Source: Cystobasidiopsis lactophilus
Taxonomy: Eukaryota > Basidiomycota > Agaricostilbomycetes > Agaricostilbales > Chionosphaeraceae
Reading direction: 5' to 3'
DNA: 64,000 bases
Assembly: GCA_001599975.1 (NCBI GenBank)
Contig: BCIO01000002.1
Coordinates: 3,669,883-3,733,882, forward strand
Part shown: in pieces, positions 33,440 through 44,845 of the stretch
Layout of the letters: every line of letters begins with the position of its first letter
Position numbering within the stretch: position 1 is the stretch's first letter
Notes under the pieces: model-generated
Databases searched by the model: none
What the model saw: the letters and a program-made list of their open reading frames with translations, nothing else
Told to the model about the DNA's origin: nothing
Translations under genes and position numbers: made by a program

Positions 33440-35182
33440 ATGGATGCCACGCCTGCAGCGTCAGAGACAGCGGTTGATGAAGCCGCCAACGACCATTTTG
33501 AGCGCGGCGACCGAGCTGCTCTCGTTATGCTTCTAGGACAACACTTTCTTGCCAGCTGGACTGTCCGGACCATTGAATTCACCATCTTTTTAGGTGAAGC
33601 TTGCGACTTCAGGTCTCTGATTGTGGCTCACCGTGCCGCGGGAGCGAAACAGCCTTGATCGACGTGTTCCCCAACTCTCTATTGCCCGCTTCTGCATATG
33701 GACTCTTCACCTCCGGATCGGCGGTGTTCTTTAGCAACAGCGTGGGAGCGCTCGTTGACAAGTACCGATCAAAGAGGCTCCGTTTGGTCTTGGCTTCAAT
33801 TCTGTAGGTGAAGGCCTACATGTTGCCGTCAGCAGTCCTGATGTTCTGTCAAAGCTCACAAAAGGTCACTGCGGCTGGCATTTGCACCTTCAGCATAGCG
33901 CTTTTCCGACCTGTCGAAAAGCCGGAATCCCTCAAAATTGGCCTCTTGGTGGTCGTCATCTTTTTTGGCTGCCTAAACAAGCTGGCAACAATCCTCAACA
34001 CTGTTGCAGTCGAAAGGGAATGGGTGTCGACAATTGCAGCCGGGGCTGGGCCGAAGTTGACAACTTTGAACACATGGCTAAGGCGGATCGATCTTTTCTG
34101 CAAATTGGCTGCACCTCTATTCGCCTCGCTTCTCGCAAGCGTTTTGGACTACACCTGGGCGTTCACCGCTTTAGCTGGAATCGACGCCGTCTCTTTGGTT
34201 TTTGAAATGTTCTGTAAGGCCTGGTCTGTTCTTATGGATAGTGTTCTAACGACATACAAAACAGGGGCCCAATACGTCTACCAAAAGTTTCCTGCACTTT
34301 GGTACGAGACGCCATTGCAAATGGCCAGCTTGCCCTCGCCGTCCGCGCCTGGCGGAAAGCCCCGCCTGGCATCTCTTCGCGAGTATGGCCAAGATTGGCT
34401 CTACTTCGTCCGGCATCCCGTCTTCTTCTCTTCCCTCGCCATCTCCTTACTCTACTTCACAACTCTCTCGTTTGACGGCCTTTTAATATCGTGGTTAAAA
34501 AGTCACAGTTGGTCCAACGGCTTCATCGCGGGAATGCGGAGCATCACTGTGTTGATGGGCCTGTGCGGCACCTTGCTCATGCCGTATTTGGAGAAGCGAG
34601 TTGGCCTGATCCGAGCAGGATCTTGGTCGATTTGGTCTGAGCCGCTTTGTTTGCTACCTGCGGTCTTGACATTCTTCATTGTAGGTCCAATCGCTTGCAG
34701 ATCGGTAGTTTTTGAGCTTGGAATCAGTCTCCGCCAGCGGTAGGCGCAAAAAATTTGCCCTGGAACGCATCTCTGCTCTTCGTTGGCATTCAGCTTTCAA
34801 GGGTCGGACTGTGGTCGTTTGATCTTTGCCAGATGAAGTGAGGGCCCCGCGCTATGTTTCGGGGGTCGATGTGCTGACTGTCTGTCTCTGAAAAGACAAA
34901 TGCAGCTAGCTTTTGTCCACAACCCAAGGCGCAATGCGATGTAAGCGCCCAAATTTCGGTCCTTGGTCGACCTCAATGTTCTACCCAGTACGGCCCTGCA
35001 GTATAGCTTGCAAAATCTCTTTGATCTGTTGAAGTGTGTGCTTCCAACTTCTGGTGAACAAGTCTAACTTCTGCTTTAGATACGCAATGGCCATGGTGCT
35101 CTTCCGGCCAGCGCAATTTAAATGGATGGCGCTGTCCTCCTTGATCAGTGTCGCGCTGGGTGCTATTGCCTACACAATGTGA
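33440..35182 (+). CDS. Ferroportin-family (SLC40) metal transporter
   Basis: A multi-pass plasma or internal membrane transporter of the ferroportin family; animal members export ferrous iron. Start 33440. Exon 1 (33440-33593) and exon 2 (33653-33803) join to read SWTVRTIEFTIFL then ALIDVFPNSLLPASAYGLFT and GALVDKYRSKRLRLVLASIL, matching the N-terminal helices. Later blocks: IFFGCLNKLATILNTVAVER, PLFASLLASVLDYTW, DGLLISWLKSHSWSNGFIAG and, after an intron, LFVGIQLSRVGLWSFDL (a hallmark of the family). The last exons read NPRRNAM, MQYSLQNLFDLL and YAMAMVLFRPAQFKW, closing IAYTM with TGA at 35180-35182. Seven or more short introns. Substrate in fungi is not established. The reading is intact as far as I can see. 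Confidence 0.82.
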
Positions 35183-38102
35183 GAATCCCTGCTTCGGCTA
35201 TGTCGAAAGTGATCCAATGCTCTCTAATCGCAGCTACTTGCGACGGGAACGAGGCCATCTCATTCATCTGGAGGCCTGGACGCGACTGCTCTCCAGAAAG
35301 TCGCTGTGAAGAAGCTCTCGCTCGTGGTACAAGTGTGGTCGTAAAGGTCTAGTGTGTACAAAGCTCGGGGAAGTGGCCCGTGGTCGTCAAAGGCCAGCTG
35401 TCGGATCTCGCCTACGCGAGGAGGGTGGCGACTAAATCCCAGATTGACTCCTGGATTGAATTCTTGGTGAGTGCTCATAAGATCGGGTAGCGAGCATTAC
35501 TTACTCGAGCAGCGGCCAGTTTCCTCACCGGGGAGTGCAGATAGCCCTCGCCCAGCATGCTCCGGTGGCTTGCCACGCCCTCCAAGGCCGAGCACGCCAC
35601 AAGGGTCTGCCTTATTGACTTTGTGACGACCAATTCAATGTACTCGGATGTATCTGGCTCGGCAACTCAACGTCGTCTTTCTTCGGGGCAACTTGGTCGA
35701 CCGACTCACGAACACCGGAACTGGCGGCTTGGACAATTTGCCATGCTTGTTCGCATTCACGAAGAGTGGGTTGTTCACTGATCGAGCCTAGGCTCAGCTA
35801 GACTCTGACCGCATTTGGAATCAGAACTCGCCTTCGAGCGACCGGCGCGCCCAAAGCACTCGATGTCAAGGTGGCCCAAAGCAGCAAGATGTACGCGAAG
35901 GCGAGCATCATCCTGGACGAGCTGGCGATAGGTGGAGGGAAGGAGCAAGAGTCTCCAAGCGCTAAGAGCTGCCCAGTGGACCGAAGTTAGGGGTCTTGGC
36001 AGGCTCCTTTTCGCAGCTCATCGTTGTCCCTGCCAATTTCTGCGCGGCGCAGTGAATAATTCCTCTTCCCGGAGCAGACCTGCTTGCGTTTCATATTGTT
36101 TTTAAGTCATGAGAAACACAATCCCTCGACGATGCCAGCATCGAGCAAGTGGCCAGAGCGCCAGCTCTGGCACTTTTCCACGGCGCTTCAAAAAGTTCGA
36201 TTGGAAATTGTTGCGCCGGATTTTGGTCTCCGGATGCGATTCGAGTACTCAGCGGTCACTTTGGTGGTCCCCAGTTGTAATCTGAAGCTCCGGTATAGGC
36301 CTTTCTATGCAATTCGACGAGGGAGAACAATGGACTTCATCAAGCGGGTGGCGACCAAGTCACGCGACTCTGCGTTTCAGAGTGAGCCTGTGAGGAGAAA
36401 CCTATGGTATAGAGCTATAGTGTATGAATTGCAACACTCAGGACAGAAAGCTAGCTAGACGATGCAGAAAAAGACGGTGGCAAATCGCCAGCGACCTAGC
36501 ATCAGGGGAATCTAAATAAGCTGCGGCCAAGCATTATGGTCCAGTCCGTATCACTGTGATTGCTACGGCGATTTTCACGTACGCTTGATGAAGGAGGCAG
36601 GGCAGACAGATAGTGACCAACGTGGCCAAATTTGGGCGCAAAAGTACGAATGCATCCTTGCCCGGACGCCTTTCCCTTTACTGCCTTATCTACAGCAGAT
36701 CATCGAAAAAGAACACAGACCTGATAGCAGGAGAGACGTACCTCCGGGAGGAGTAAAGACTGTGATGCGACGAGAGCGACGAGACCAATTTATGGCGCAT
36801 GGGCACTAGCGTCAAAGCCCGCCGATCTGAGCAGCACCATATTAGCGCTATCTCACAGCAGCAGACAAGCAATGTTGATGACAGTCACGGATAGGCTTTG
36901 GCCAAATCGCCACCGACCTCGCGCAAATGTAACTGGACGCGCCTTTTGACATCGCTCGGGGATTCCTGACCTGCGAGCAGCACGAAGACAAGCACGGCAA
37001 TGGACCGATCATAGCACAAACAAGGTTCAAGGGAGAACGAAAGAGCAAGGGCAAACGCCAGAGAATGCAAGGCTGCAAGGGCAACGTTTTTGAAAGGCTG
37101 GGTGCCGCTCGCATGCAGGAGGCAGAGTGGGGCGAACTCTACTTGCAGCATCAACCTCTCTCCGAAGGCACAACAATGCAATGAAGTACGTTGGAACCAG
37201 AGGTCAGATGTTGGTGGCCACAACGAGAGCTGGGGGGGCGCTCTGAAAGTCACCTCCGCATGCGAATTGCGCTCGAGGTAGCAGATCACTTCTGCAGGCC
37301 ATCGTGAGATACTCACGTCCAAAAACGCCAATACAGCAGGCGCGCTCTGGCCGCACCCGGGGAGCGCAGCGACCCTTCTAGTTAGCGCAACCCGCAAAGT
37401 GCGCAGAAAGTTTGCTCAATGCCAACCACCCACCCCCTTTATGCTCTTCGCCTGTCTGCCCCATTAGACTAGCCTCATATTCATGCTCTTGATCCAGTCA
37501 TGCGGCGGTCGGCCTTGCGCCTTCGCTTCCTGTGCCCTTGTCCAAATTTGCCACCTGCGGCAGCTGCCGCCTCCCACTGGGTTCCATTGCTGCCCGAGGG
37601 AACCAGCGCTGCGAAACTCCTTGGCAAGCGCTGTTTCAGTGTTTCTAGACTCGTTGGCGGGCTAGACTGCCCGCAACGAAACTGGCTCGGCAGCTCGCAG
37701 GCTATTGATTGCTTGGTGCCCCTCGTGCCTGGCTGCGGCATTCGGCCCAGATACTCCCCAGGCTGCGCCCGATTACGATAGACGACCCGAAGAGTATCAC
37801 ACCGTATCTTGTCTCGCTGTGCTTTGTTGGAGCGGAACTCTCCAATTTCGAGTGAGGCCGAGGCGTGAAAGAGATCGAGCTGGACTTGGCGCTAGCCTCT
37901 CGCGCAAGTCCCCGACGACAGCGGACTCTCTCAATTCCAATTCGTAATGATAAAAAGCTTGCTACAAAGGCTGACAGAGACGACGGCCTGCTCAGGAGCT
38001 TGGGTCGCAGAGAGCGCTTGATCTGAAGCCAGGCGGGTTCCACGCTTTTCATCCAGAGACGCTTCCACACGGTGTCAACAAGATTTCACTTGGAAACCCA
38101 GC
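35183..38102. other. Gene-poor stretch with coding-like patches
   Basis: About 2.9 kb without a gene I can close. Between 35340 and 36000 three plus-strand patches have gene-like composition: QLSDLAYARRVATKSQIDSW at about 35388-35450 (next to a GTGAGT donor), RGNLVDRLTNTGTGG at about 35680-35735, and KALDVKVAQSSKMYAKAS at about 35855-35910. I could not join them into one frame with a start. From 36060 to 38100 open frames are short and look random. This may be an unrecognised gene with many introns or a decayed one. Confidence 0.35.
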
Positions 38103-38738
38103 ATGAAGAGGATTGGCCGATGGGAGAACCAGCACCAGCGCGCCAACCACCTCGAACGGACTCTCGCGGGCCAGAGGCACCTTCTTGACCTTCATCCACC
38201 TCTCGACCTCTCCGAAAGAAATGGTTAGCTCTCCCCTCTTTCCCTCTCCTATACCACGAGAGGAGCCAGACCAGCTCATCCGCACCCTGGCCCAGGCCGC
38301 CACCCTCAAAGACCCCCTCGAGCGCGAAGAGATCGTCTCCCAACTGACGGATGAAATCCAAACCGAGCGCGATGAAATTTCAGAGCTCACCAAGGACGAC
38401 GCCGCCATCCACCGCGAGCTGAAGAGGGACCGCGAGACTGGCGAGGATACGTTCGTCGCTTCTTGTCTTTCACTTCCTGGACCGAAGACTGACTTGCCAC
38501 CTCCAGCGCTCATTTGGAGGCTTTGGACAACCACGGTATGCACTCTGATTCTGCCTTACCTACCTTTTAGCGGCAGCTTAACAATGTCGACAAAGTTCAC
38601 AACCTGCTCTTGAAAGCCGGCAACACGCTGGAAGAGCTGCGGGAGGCCAAGCACAAAATGGAAGCGGACCTCGACGTTGAGTTCGAAGAGTTCTCGGACT
38701 CGGCCATGGAGAGGGAATTCGAGGAGGCCCCGTACTAG
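38103..38738 (+). CDS. Small coiled-coil protein (160 aa)
   Basis: Exons 38103-38223, 38261-38450, 38507-38535 (29 nt) and 38596-38738 join into 160 codons. It is almost entirely charged helix: MKRIGRWENQHQRANHLERT, LIRTLAQAATLKDPLEREEI, IQTERDEISELTKDDAAIHR, AHLEALDNH and NTLEELREAKHKMEADLDVE, ending EREFEEAPY. The spacing of Leu/Ile supports a coiled coil, as in small subunits of larger complexes (kinetochore, tethering or Mediator type), but I cannot assign one. Intron 1 is only 37 nt. The last junction was chosen by phase; an alternative acceptor 27 nt upstream would add RQLNNVDK-type residues but breaks the frame from exon 3. Confidence 0.6.
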
Positions 38739-39013
38739 TGGAATCGCCGCCACCGCGACACCACTTCATCAGCCAACCCTCTTAGTCTATTTGTTCTGGA
38801 GAGAAAATGCTTTTGGCAATTCAAAGAGCTTTACATCTTCAACAAGTGGCAGATTTGACAAGAGAGAATCGTCCATGAGCGAGAAAGAGATTGTCCTTTT
38901 ATCTTTAACACGGTCGCCAAGGGACTAGCAAGTGAATGTAATAGAAGCGGTCGCGGAAACAAAGACACCAGTGTAGAGTGGTCCGCTTTGGTGCTCGGTG
39001 ACCTGAAGAGCTG

Positions 39014-39551
39014 TTATCGTATTCCTAAATGAGCCTCGTGCCCGTGGGTGCCGCGCGAAGACGAGCAAAACGCACTGTAGGCTCCACAAGGCTTGACTTC
39101 AGTTCCAGTAGCGTCCAGGGTAGAGATGGAGGTGAAGTCAACATCGACAGCGTTGGCGGGTAAGGAGCCGAGGTTGTAAGCCAGCTGGACCTCCAACGTT
39201 AGTCGCGCCCAATGAGAGGACGAAGACGAGAGACGTACAGGGAAGGTAAGGTTGCCATCCTGCTGAATCAAGACCAGGTCGATCTTGTTGCTGGTCTGTC
39301 CACCAGCGTTCAAAGGGTTGAGCGTGTTGTAACTATTCGTCACACCACCTTCAGCTGCTGACCCCATGGAGGGCAGAAGAGGAGGCTTACTGAACGTTGA
39401 ACACGTCTGCATAGGCATAGGTTGATTCATTGTATGGATTTTGTAGCTCGCCCATGAACGCGGGAGCGGCGGCTTGTCGGGGTTGAAAGCGAATTGGACT
39501 AGCCACGGCCATCAAGACGGGTGCGAAGGTGAGTCCGAGGAGAGCGAGCAT
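39014..39551 (-). CDS. Small secreted protein (about 135-140 aa)
   Basis: Start 39551 with signal peptide MLALLGLTFAPVLMAVASP. Exon 1 runs to about 39391 and ends YAYADVFNV. After an intron with acceptor AATAG comes YNTLNPLNAGGQTSNKIDLV and LIQQDGNLTFP. A second intron (GTACGT donor, GTCCAG acceptor) leads to LAYNLGSLPANAVDVDFTSI, then VKPCGAYSAFCSSSRGTHGH and a TAA stop at 39014. Two Cys and several N-glycosylation sites. The pattern looks like a compact beta-rich secreted domain; the family is not recognised. Confidence 0.6.
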
Positions 39552-40409
39552 CTTGTTCTTGTTGTGTAGAAGAAGAGTGGTTAGGGAACAAGAAGCAATA
39601 AATGAAGCCCGTGACAAAACAAGCGAAAGAATGAGGCAGGGGAGGATTGGCCAATAGATTGCCTAAAGCGCCAGGTGGAAGTTGGACGTTTCATCTTTTT
39701 GACTCTCTGAACAGCGCCTCTCTGGGCGGCCACGTCTTCTCTCCCTCGGATATGCTTCGGCGAGAGGAAAGGCAAAAGGGAACACGTAGACCCCGAAAGA
39801 GGCGAGGGCACGAAACCGGAGAATAATTCCGGAGCAGCAGGGAAATCGGGCATCATCGTCGTGGCCAAACCTTGATGCTGCGGGCAATGCAGTTTCAAGT
39901 GTGATGACTGGCTATGGAGAGACACGAGTCCTCAGAGTCGAGGCCGGGAGAAGCCTTGGAGAAATCCACTCTGGCCGGTGGCTCGCTTTGGAAACGCGCA
40001 TCGCGAGCAATCAACGTTGAAAACGGGAACCCTGTGATCTTTCAAGCACGAGCCGGAGCACATCCAAGGCAGTCTGGGCGGTGTTCGGTGTTCAAAGTCA
40101 AGAGACAAGTTTCGAGGTTCTAAGGCTTGCACCACAAGTTGGTCGGCTCGGTGGCAAAAGGGGAAGGGGAGAGGGACGGGCCCGCTCTCAGCAACTACTG
40201 AATCTTTTCGTACAGCACTTCAACAACCAGGAAGACAGAGAATGGGCCTCGCAGCCGGAAGTCCATGAGGTTGCCCCAAAACGTCTTTTTCTTCGTCCAA
40301 CACCCGACTGCTCCAACTCTTCAGATCCCACGTCGAAACTCTGGAAGTCCTGTATTGACAGAGCAAGCTTTTTTTGAGGCCATCGATAGAGTCCCTTGAG
40401 AGCCCATGT
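39552..40409. other. Intergenic
   Basis: About 860 bp between two minus-strand genes: the promoter of the secreted-protein gene and the 3' region of the F-box gene. No supported gene; open frames here are short. Confidence 0.4.
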
Positions 40410-41909
40410 TCAGCCAGCGTCTGTTGTCCAAGATATCAGTGATTTCAGAAGTGCAGAGCCGAAAGCCCTACATTCGGCTTCTTCCCAAAGGCAGTAGTGA
40501 GCTAGCGCCAATTCGATTCGGTGGTCTTGGCAGTAGGAGTGGAGCGCTTGGGTGGAGACGGGGTAGTCGATGCGCAAGAGGAGCGCAAGCTTTTGCAAAT
40601 GGGGCAAATTCCCACGGGACAAGGTCATGCTCAAGGAACTTAGGCAGCTGTATTCATCTTGGTGGGCGGGTTCAGAGGGTGCGTTGGAGCTAAGCATGCG
40701 GATTGATAGCTCGGTGAGTCCAGGAAGGGCCAGACGGCTGAAGTCGAAGGGTGAAAAAGGCAAGTCGCCTATTCGGTGATGAAGGAGATTGGGATCATCA
40801 ACCTGAACGTTGTCCAAGGTGATTTTCAGGATCTGAAGCTGAGTGAGGCGATTGAGACTGGACCAGTCCAAATTGCGAAAAGGCAGGCTAGCGAGGTTGC
40901 GGTCGCCATAGACCATAGTAAGGTCGAGGGAGAGCAGAGCAGTGGAAAGCTCGACTGAAAAAAGGCGCCAATCAATTTGGTTTTGCAACTCAAAAAAGTG
41001 AGGCGGTTCGAGGAGGAAGTCGTCGCCGGCATAAATCTGCAGGTATTGGAGATGCTGTCTCGCCGGAAGGTCGAGTGCTTGAGCTCCTTTGACAACCATG
41101 GGATGGCAGGAGTTGCAAGCGAGACTCATCGCTCGAAGCAGAAGCTGGCCTCCCTCCACCCTCCACTTGAATCCGTCGCCTACGGAGACTGAGGCGTACA
41201 GCCGACCTCCGAGCGATAACTTGACAGGCTCTCGCACCTCCGTGGTGTGGCTCTGGGGGCGCGCTGTCACGATTTGGAGACCGACCAAGCCGTCAAGATG
41301 GACCAACGGGCCATTCCCTTGGTCCAAGGCCAGTCCCTGCAGCCAAGCCTTGTTGAAGCTCGGCATGCCAAGCAGGTCTTCAAGCAGAACTTCGACGTCT
41401 TGGCCCAAGTCGAGGTGTATTCGGAATTGCTGGGGGGAGAGAGCGGAGGAGAAAAGAACGTCCAAGCATCGCTTGGCTCTCTGCCAGGCGGATGGCGCAG
41501 ACCTGAACCCTGAAAGTTCGAGGTTGATCCTACGTGCGTATGCATTGAAGTTCATTCGGGCAAGCATGGCGGCTAGGCGTGTGTGGAGTGGGCTGGGGGC
41601 GTCCAGCTGAACTTCGTCCGATTCGGCTTCCGACTCTTCATCCTCCGAGTGGTCCGATGAGACATAAACATCTATCCAAACGAGTCGCCAGAGAAGGTCC
41701 CGAAAGATAGAGCAAAGAAGGCGGCAAGAGCATAGGTAAGACAGCGGGTAGCGAAGCGGCACATGCGAGCTGTTCCCGGGGAAATAGTAGCTGAGAGACT
41801 GGTTTGGCCACTGTCCCACCCCAATTTGAATGGTCGGGTAATCTTCCACCAGGTACGAAAGGATCTCGGAGAGGATTTCTCGCGGGAGAGCGCAGAGGGC
41901 GGAAGCCAT
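40410..41909 (-). CDS. F-box protein with leucine-rich C-terminal part (499 aa)
   Basis: A single-exon 499-codon frame. The N-terminus LPREILSEILSYLVEDYPTI is a typical F-box start (Leu-Pro, then Ile/Leu-rich helices), followed by LSYLCSCRLLCSIFRDLLWR. F-box proteins act as substrate adaptors of SCF ubiquitin ligases through Skp1. An acidic insert (SEDEESEAESDE) follows. The rest is rich in regularly spaced Leu (LQYLQIYAGDDFLL, LTQLQILKITLDNVQ, LPHLQKLALLLRIDYP), consistent with irregular leucine-rich repeats that would bind a target. It is one of only three intronless genes in the window. Confidence 0.72.
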   Translation of the reverse strand: MASALCALPREILSEILSYLVEDYPTIQIGVGQWPNQSLSYYFPGNSSHVPLRYPLSYLCSCRLLCSIFRDLLWRLVWIDVYVSSDHSEDEESEAESDEVQLDAPSPLHTRLAAMLARMNFNAYARRINLELSGFRSAPSAWQRAKRCLDVLFSSALSPQQFRIHLDLGQDVEVLLEDLLGMPSFNKAWLQGLALDQGNGPLVHLDGLVGLQIVTARPQSHTTEVREPVKLSLGGRLYASVSVGDGFKWRVEGGQLLLRAMSLACNSCHPMVVKGAQALDLPARQHLQYLQIYAGDDFLLEPPHFFELQNQIDWRLFSVELSTALLSLDLTMVYGDRNLASLPFRNLDWSSLNRLTQLQILKITLDNVQVDDPNLLHHRIGDLPFSPFDFSRLALPGLTELSIRMLSSNAPSEPAHQDEYSCLSSLSMTLSRGNLPHLQKLALLLRIDYPVSTQALHSYCQDHRIELALAHYCLWEEAECRAFGSALLKSLISWTTDAG

Positions 41910-42271
41910 GTTCTCGATGCTTTGCCGGCTGCCCCTGGGCTCTGTGGGGATCCAGATCAGTTGAAGCAGATATGACTACGGTGCTGATACGCACGAGGTG
42001 GTTGAGCAAGGCACCCGGGCGATTTGCGGCGCGCCTTCACACTTCGACCTCTTTTTGGGAGCGCTCTGCGAGCTCGAAAGAGGCACAAGAAAGCACTAGC
42101 AAGGGACGGAGGGAGTGCAGCTTGACTTCAACGTCTTTCAAGCAGCAGCAGTGAGCGCGCGGTCCTAAGGCTCGTAGGGCGTTCGAGCTCAAGAGGCATC
42201 CTTCCTGCCAACTTTCGCCACGCCCCAAAATCCTCGGACATTTGGTTCCCTCGCATTCCATTATTATTGCG
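41910..42271. other. Intergenic
   Basis: About 360 bp between the F-box gene start and the NOSIP gene stop, same strand. No gene supported. Confidence 0.4.
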
Positions 42272-43538
42272 CTACTGCACGCTCAAGTCATAAACCTTAA
42301 CCTCTGCCAAACCGCCACTGGCAAAGCCGGTTCCCTGTCTGTCCAATTCCACCCACCCCTTGCCCTTTTTGGATTTGGTCAGCGGCACGTCGCACGCCGC
42401 GCACACCTCGCCATCTTTCATCAGCGTGTCGAAGCACGTCCCGCACAGCGCGTGCCCGCAGGGGTTGAGGATGAGGACGCGCTTGATGTTGTTGAACGCG
42501 GACTTGCAGGTGGCGCAGGTGTAGGCTTCGTCTTCTTTCGCACCTGACGGGTTGGTGGTGGAGGAGGTGGATTGGGAGGAGGGAGAGGAGAAGTTGACGG
42601 TCAAGAGGGATTTGAGGGTCATGCCGTGCGGTGGATTGAAGGCATTGCATAGGGTGGACAGCTTGGGTTGCTCGGCCATCAGCTTGGAGGGGCCGGCGTT
42701 GGGCGTGAGTCTGTGCATCACCATGAATTGACATTCACTGGTGAATGCGGGGGTAGGCAACGCACGAGGGTAGCCAAAAAGCCGGCAGCTTGGCTTTTCT
42801 GTTCTCTGCCTGTTCTCCGTAGCTTCGTGTCAAGGCAACTCTGTCTGTGGTGTAATGGGAAGTGGGACGAACCTGCTCCTTCTCCAGCGTCTTCAGCGCC
42901 CTCTCCTCCGACTCCCTGACGAGCCTCTCCACCTCCTCGTCCTCCATCTCAAACTTGCGCTTCACGCCCCTCTCCTTGACCTCGCCAATCTGGACCTTGG
43001 GTGCAGTGGAGGCGATGACGCCTTGGGACTGCTCGAAGTCGGCCAGCACGCGGGCGCGGGCGGATTCGAGGGCCAGGGAGCGCTCCGAGGCTTCTTCGGC
43101 TTGTAAGCGCTCGATCGAGGCTTGGGCCCGCTTGATGTCCTTCTTTTGCGCTAGGAGCGTAGACACGACGCATTCCTGTTGGCAAATGAGACCCAGTAAG
43201 CCGCGATAATGGGCTAAGAGGGAGGCAGGGCACCAACATGGCAATAAAGATGGCCGCTCTCGCACACTTTGACGGGCGGCCGTGCGCGCTGGAGGCAGGC
43301 CACGCAAGAATCAAAGTTCAAGAACGACTCGCCCGTGAGCCGCTGCTTCTTGGAGCCATAGTTCCAAGAGCCCTTTTCGTCGTGCGAGTAAACTGGACTG
43401 ATTGCCTGGGAATTAGCTAGGCATAAGGACTAGGGGAGGAGGCAGGCGGACTTGGCTGTTCGGTTCTTGCTGTTCACTGGAGGTCAGCATGGGGGTAGGA
43501 GGGAAGGGCAGGAGAGGAGCGGACCTGTGCCGACCCAT
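42272..43538 (-). CDS. NOSIP: NOSIP-family nuclear E3 ubiquitin ligase/spliceosome-associated protein
   Basis: Homologue of nitric oxide synthase-interacting protein, a U-box/RING E3 ligase found with late spliceosomes. The start was rebuilt from two micro-exons: 43538-43525 (14 nt) and 43469-43452 (18 nt). They give MGRHSKNRTA, exactly the family's N-terminal signature. Then PVYSHDEKGSWNYGSKKQRL, SFLNFDSCVACLQRARTAV and, after introns, STLLAQKKDIKRAQASIERL, a coiled coil (EVERLVRESEERALKTLEKE), HGMTLKSLLTVNF and the C-terminal zinc region CATCKSAFNN, NPCGHALCGTCFDTL and CAACDVPLTK. It ends VKVYDLSVQ. The N-terminal pseudo-U-box and C-terminal RING arrangement matches the family. Confidence 0.9.
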
Positions 43539-43803
43539 TTTTGGTGGTGCGGGCGAGAAAGGTCGTGGCGTTCGTTGGTCGGCTGCTTGGCCGCATGAGA
43601 GTGGTGCAAGTTGTTTTTCAGATAGGTGAAACCAAGACTAGAAGCATTGACGAGAGCGCTGGAACGGGCAGCGCTTAGAAGGGCGGATACCGGCCCAGCA
43701 ACGCCGAGAGGCTCGCTCAAGGCTGGGTGGCAAATCGCAAAAGTCTCGTGCATTTCAACCAGAAGCCCTCCGATGGCTGACAAGGCTATAGGCAATCCAG
43801 GCT

Positions 43804-44362
43804 TCAATCCACGAAAGGTGGCCGTGGCCAATATATGCCCATGCTCTGTGGCGAGGGCGGCCGCTCTCCCTTGGCCAACGCAGCAGCTCTTGCAGCCAGG
43901 TAGTCCACGGCCATCTTCATGCCAAGCTGGGTGTAGATCTCAATGGTGATGCAAACCGCCGCCACCAGAACCTCTTTGCCTTCAACATCGAGAGGCGGCA
44001 CAGGGCCCTCAGCGCTTTGGCCAGACTGCAGCATCCGCATAGTCCTCAGGGGCAGGTCGTCCGCAAACGTCCGACCACTAGACGCCAACCCAAACCTTGA
44101 ACACGGACAAGAACGAGCAGAGCGATGACACTCACTGAAGGTCATCGTCGAGCGCAGCCTTGGCCCGCGCCAACACCAACCTCTCCTTCTCGGTCAGGGG
44201 CGGCTCTTGTGCATCTCTGGCGCTCCCCTTCCTGGTAATGAATCCACACAGCACCGATTTGAGGTTCGCGGTGGAGGCCGCCAATCGCCCCCATGACTTG
44301 AGTGGCTCGACGATGAGGCTCTCGCAGTGATCAAGCACTCGACCAAAGGCGCGTCGAAACAT
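43804..44362 (-). CDS. Hypothetical protein (166 aa)
   Basis: Two exons, 44362-44136 and 44077-43804, join in phase into 166 codons. Sequence landmarks: MFRRAFGRVLDHCESLIVEP, LTEKERLVLARAKAALDDDL, and a hydrophobic helix VLVAAVCITIEIYTQLG followed by YLAARAAALAKGERPPSPQS. It ends IYWPRPPFVD. The basic N-terminus could be a mitochondrial or membrane-proximal signal, and the hydrophobic helix may insert in a membrane. The family is not recognised. Three long G runs lie 16 to about 100 bp upstream of its start codon. Confidence 0.6.
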
Positions 44363-44377
44363 GACACCGCTAGATTT

Positions 44378-44465
44378 GGGGGGGGGGGGGGGGGGGGGAG
44401 GGAGGAAAAAGACCGTGTCGGGTGGGTGGGGGGGGGGGGGGGGCTGGGCGGGGGGGGGGGGGGGG
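44378..44465. repeat. Three long G homopolymer runs
   Basis: On the plus strand, runs of about 21 G (44378-44398), 16 G (44428-44443) and 16 G (44450-44465), separated by short G-rich spacers. They sit directly upstream of the minus-strand gene starting at 44362, so the sense strand of that gene's leader or promoter is C-rich. The plus strand could form G-quadruplexes. Run lengths of this size are also error-prone to sequence. Confidence 0.85.
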
Positions 44466-44845
44466 CAACGGTCAATTGGGCTCCAGGGTGCTTGACAGGG
44501 CGCTCACCGAGAACAGATGGCCGCCGACAAGCAAACAGTAGCGCCGCTCAATAAACTTTCCTGCTTGCGTGATGTCATGATGCAGGGCATAGTAGAAGCT
44601 GTTTGGTGAGCATGCAGTTCCTCGATGATCACGCTCTGGTTGCAAAGCGAGCCGTCCGCAGAGTGGCAAGCTCGCGCCTCCCACTCTCTGGGTTTTGGCT
44701 CGTCGGACGATATCCCCAATCACGCTCTACTCCCTCATGGCCAAGAAACAGAAGCGGGCGAGCAAGGGGGACTGAACCGGAAGAAGCTGGTTGCACAGAT
44801 ATTAGCCCCACGCTTCTCAATAGAAACACACATAGAGCCTACCTC

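Noticed and set aside
36084-36458. 124-codon plus-strand open frame
   Set aside because: No start context, splice partners, domain or composition supporting a gene.
44194-44475. Polyproline protein on the minus strand
   Set aside because: The proline runs are just translation of the G homopolymer runs; the downstream ATG at 44362 gives a spliced frame that is better supported.
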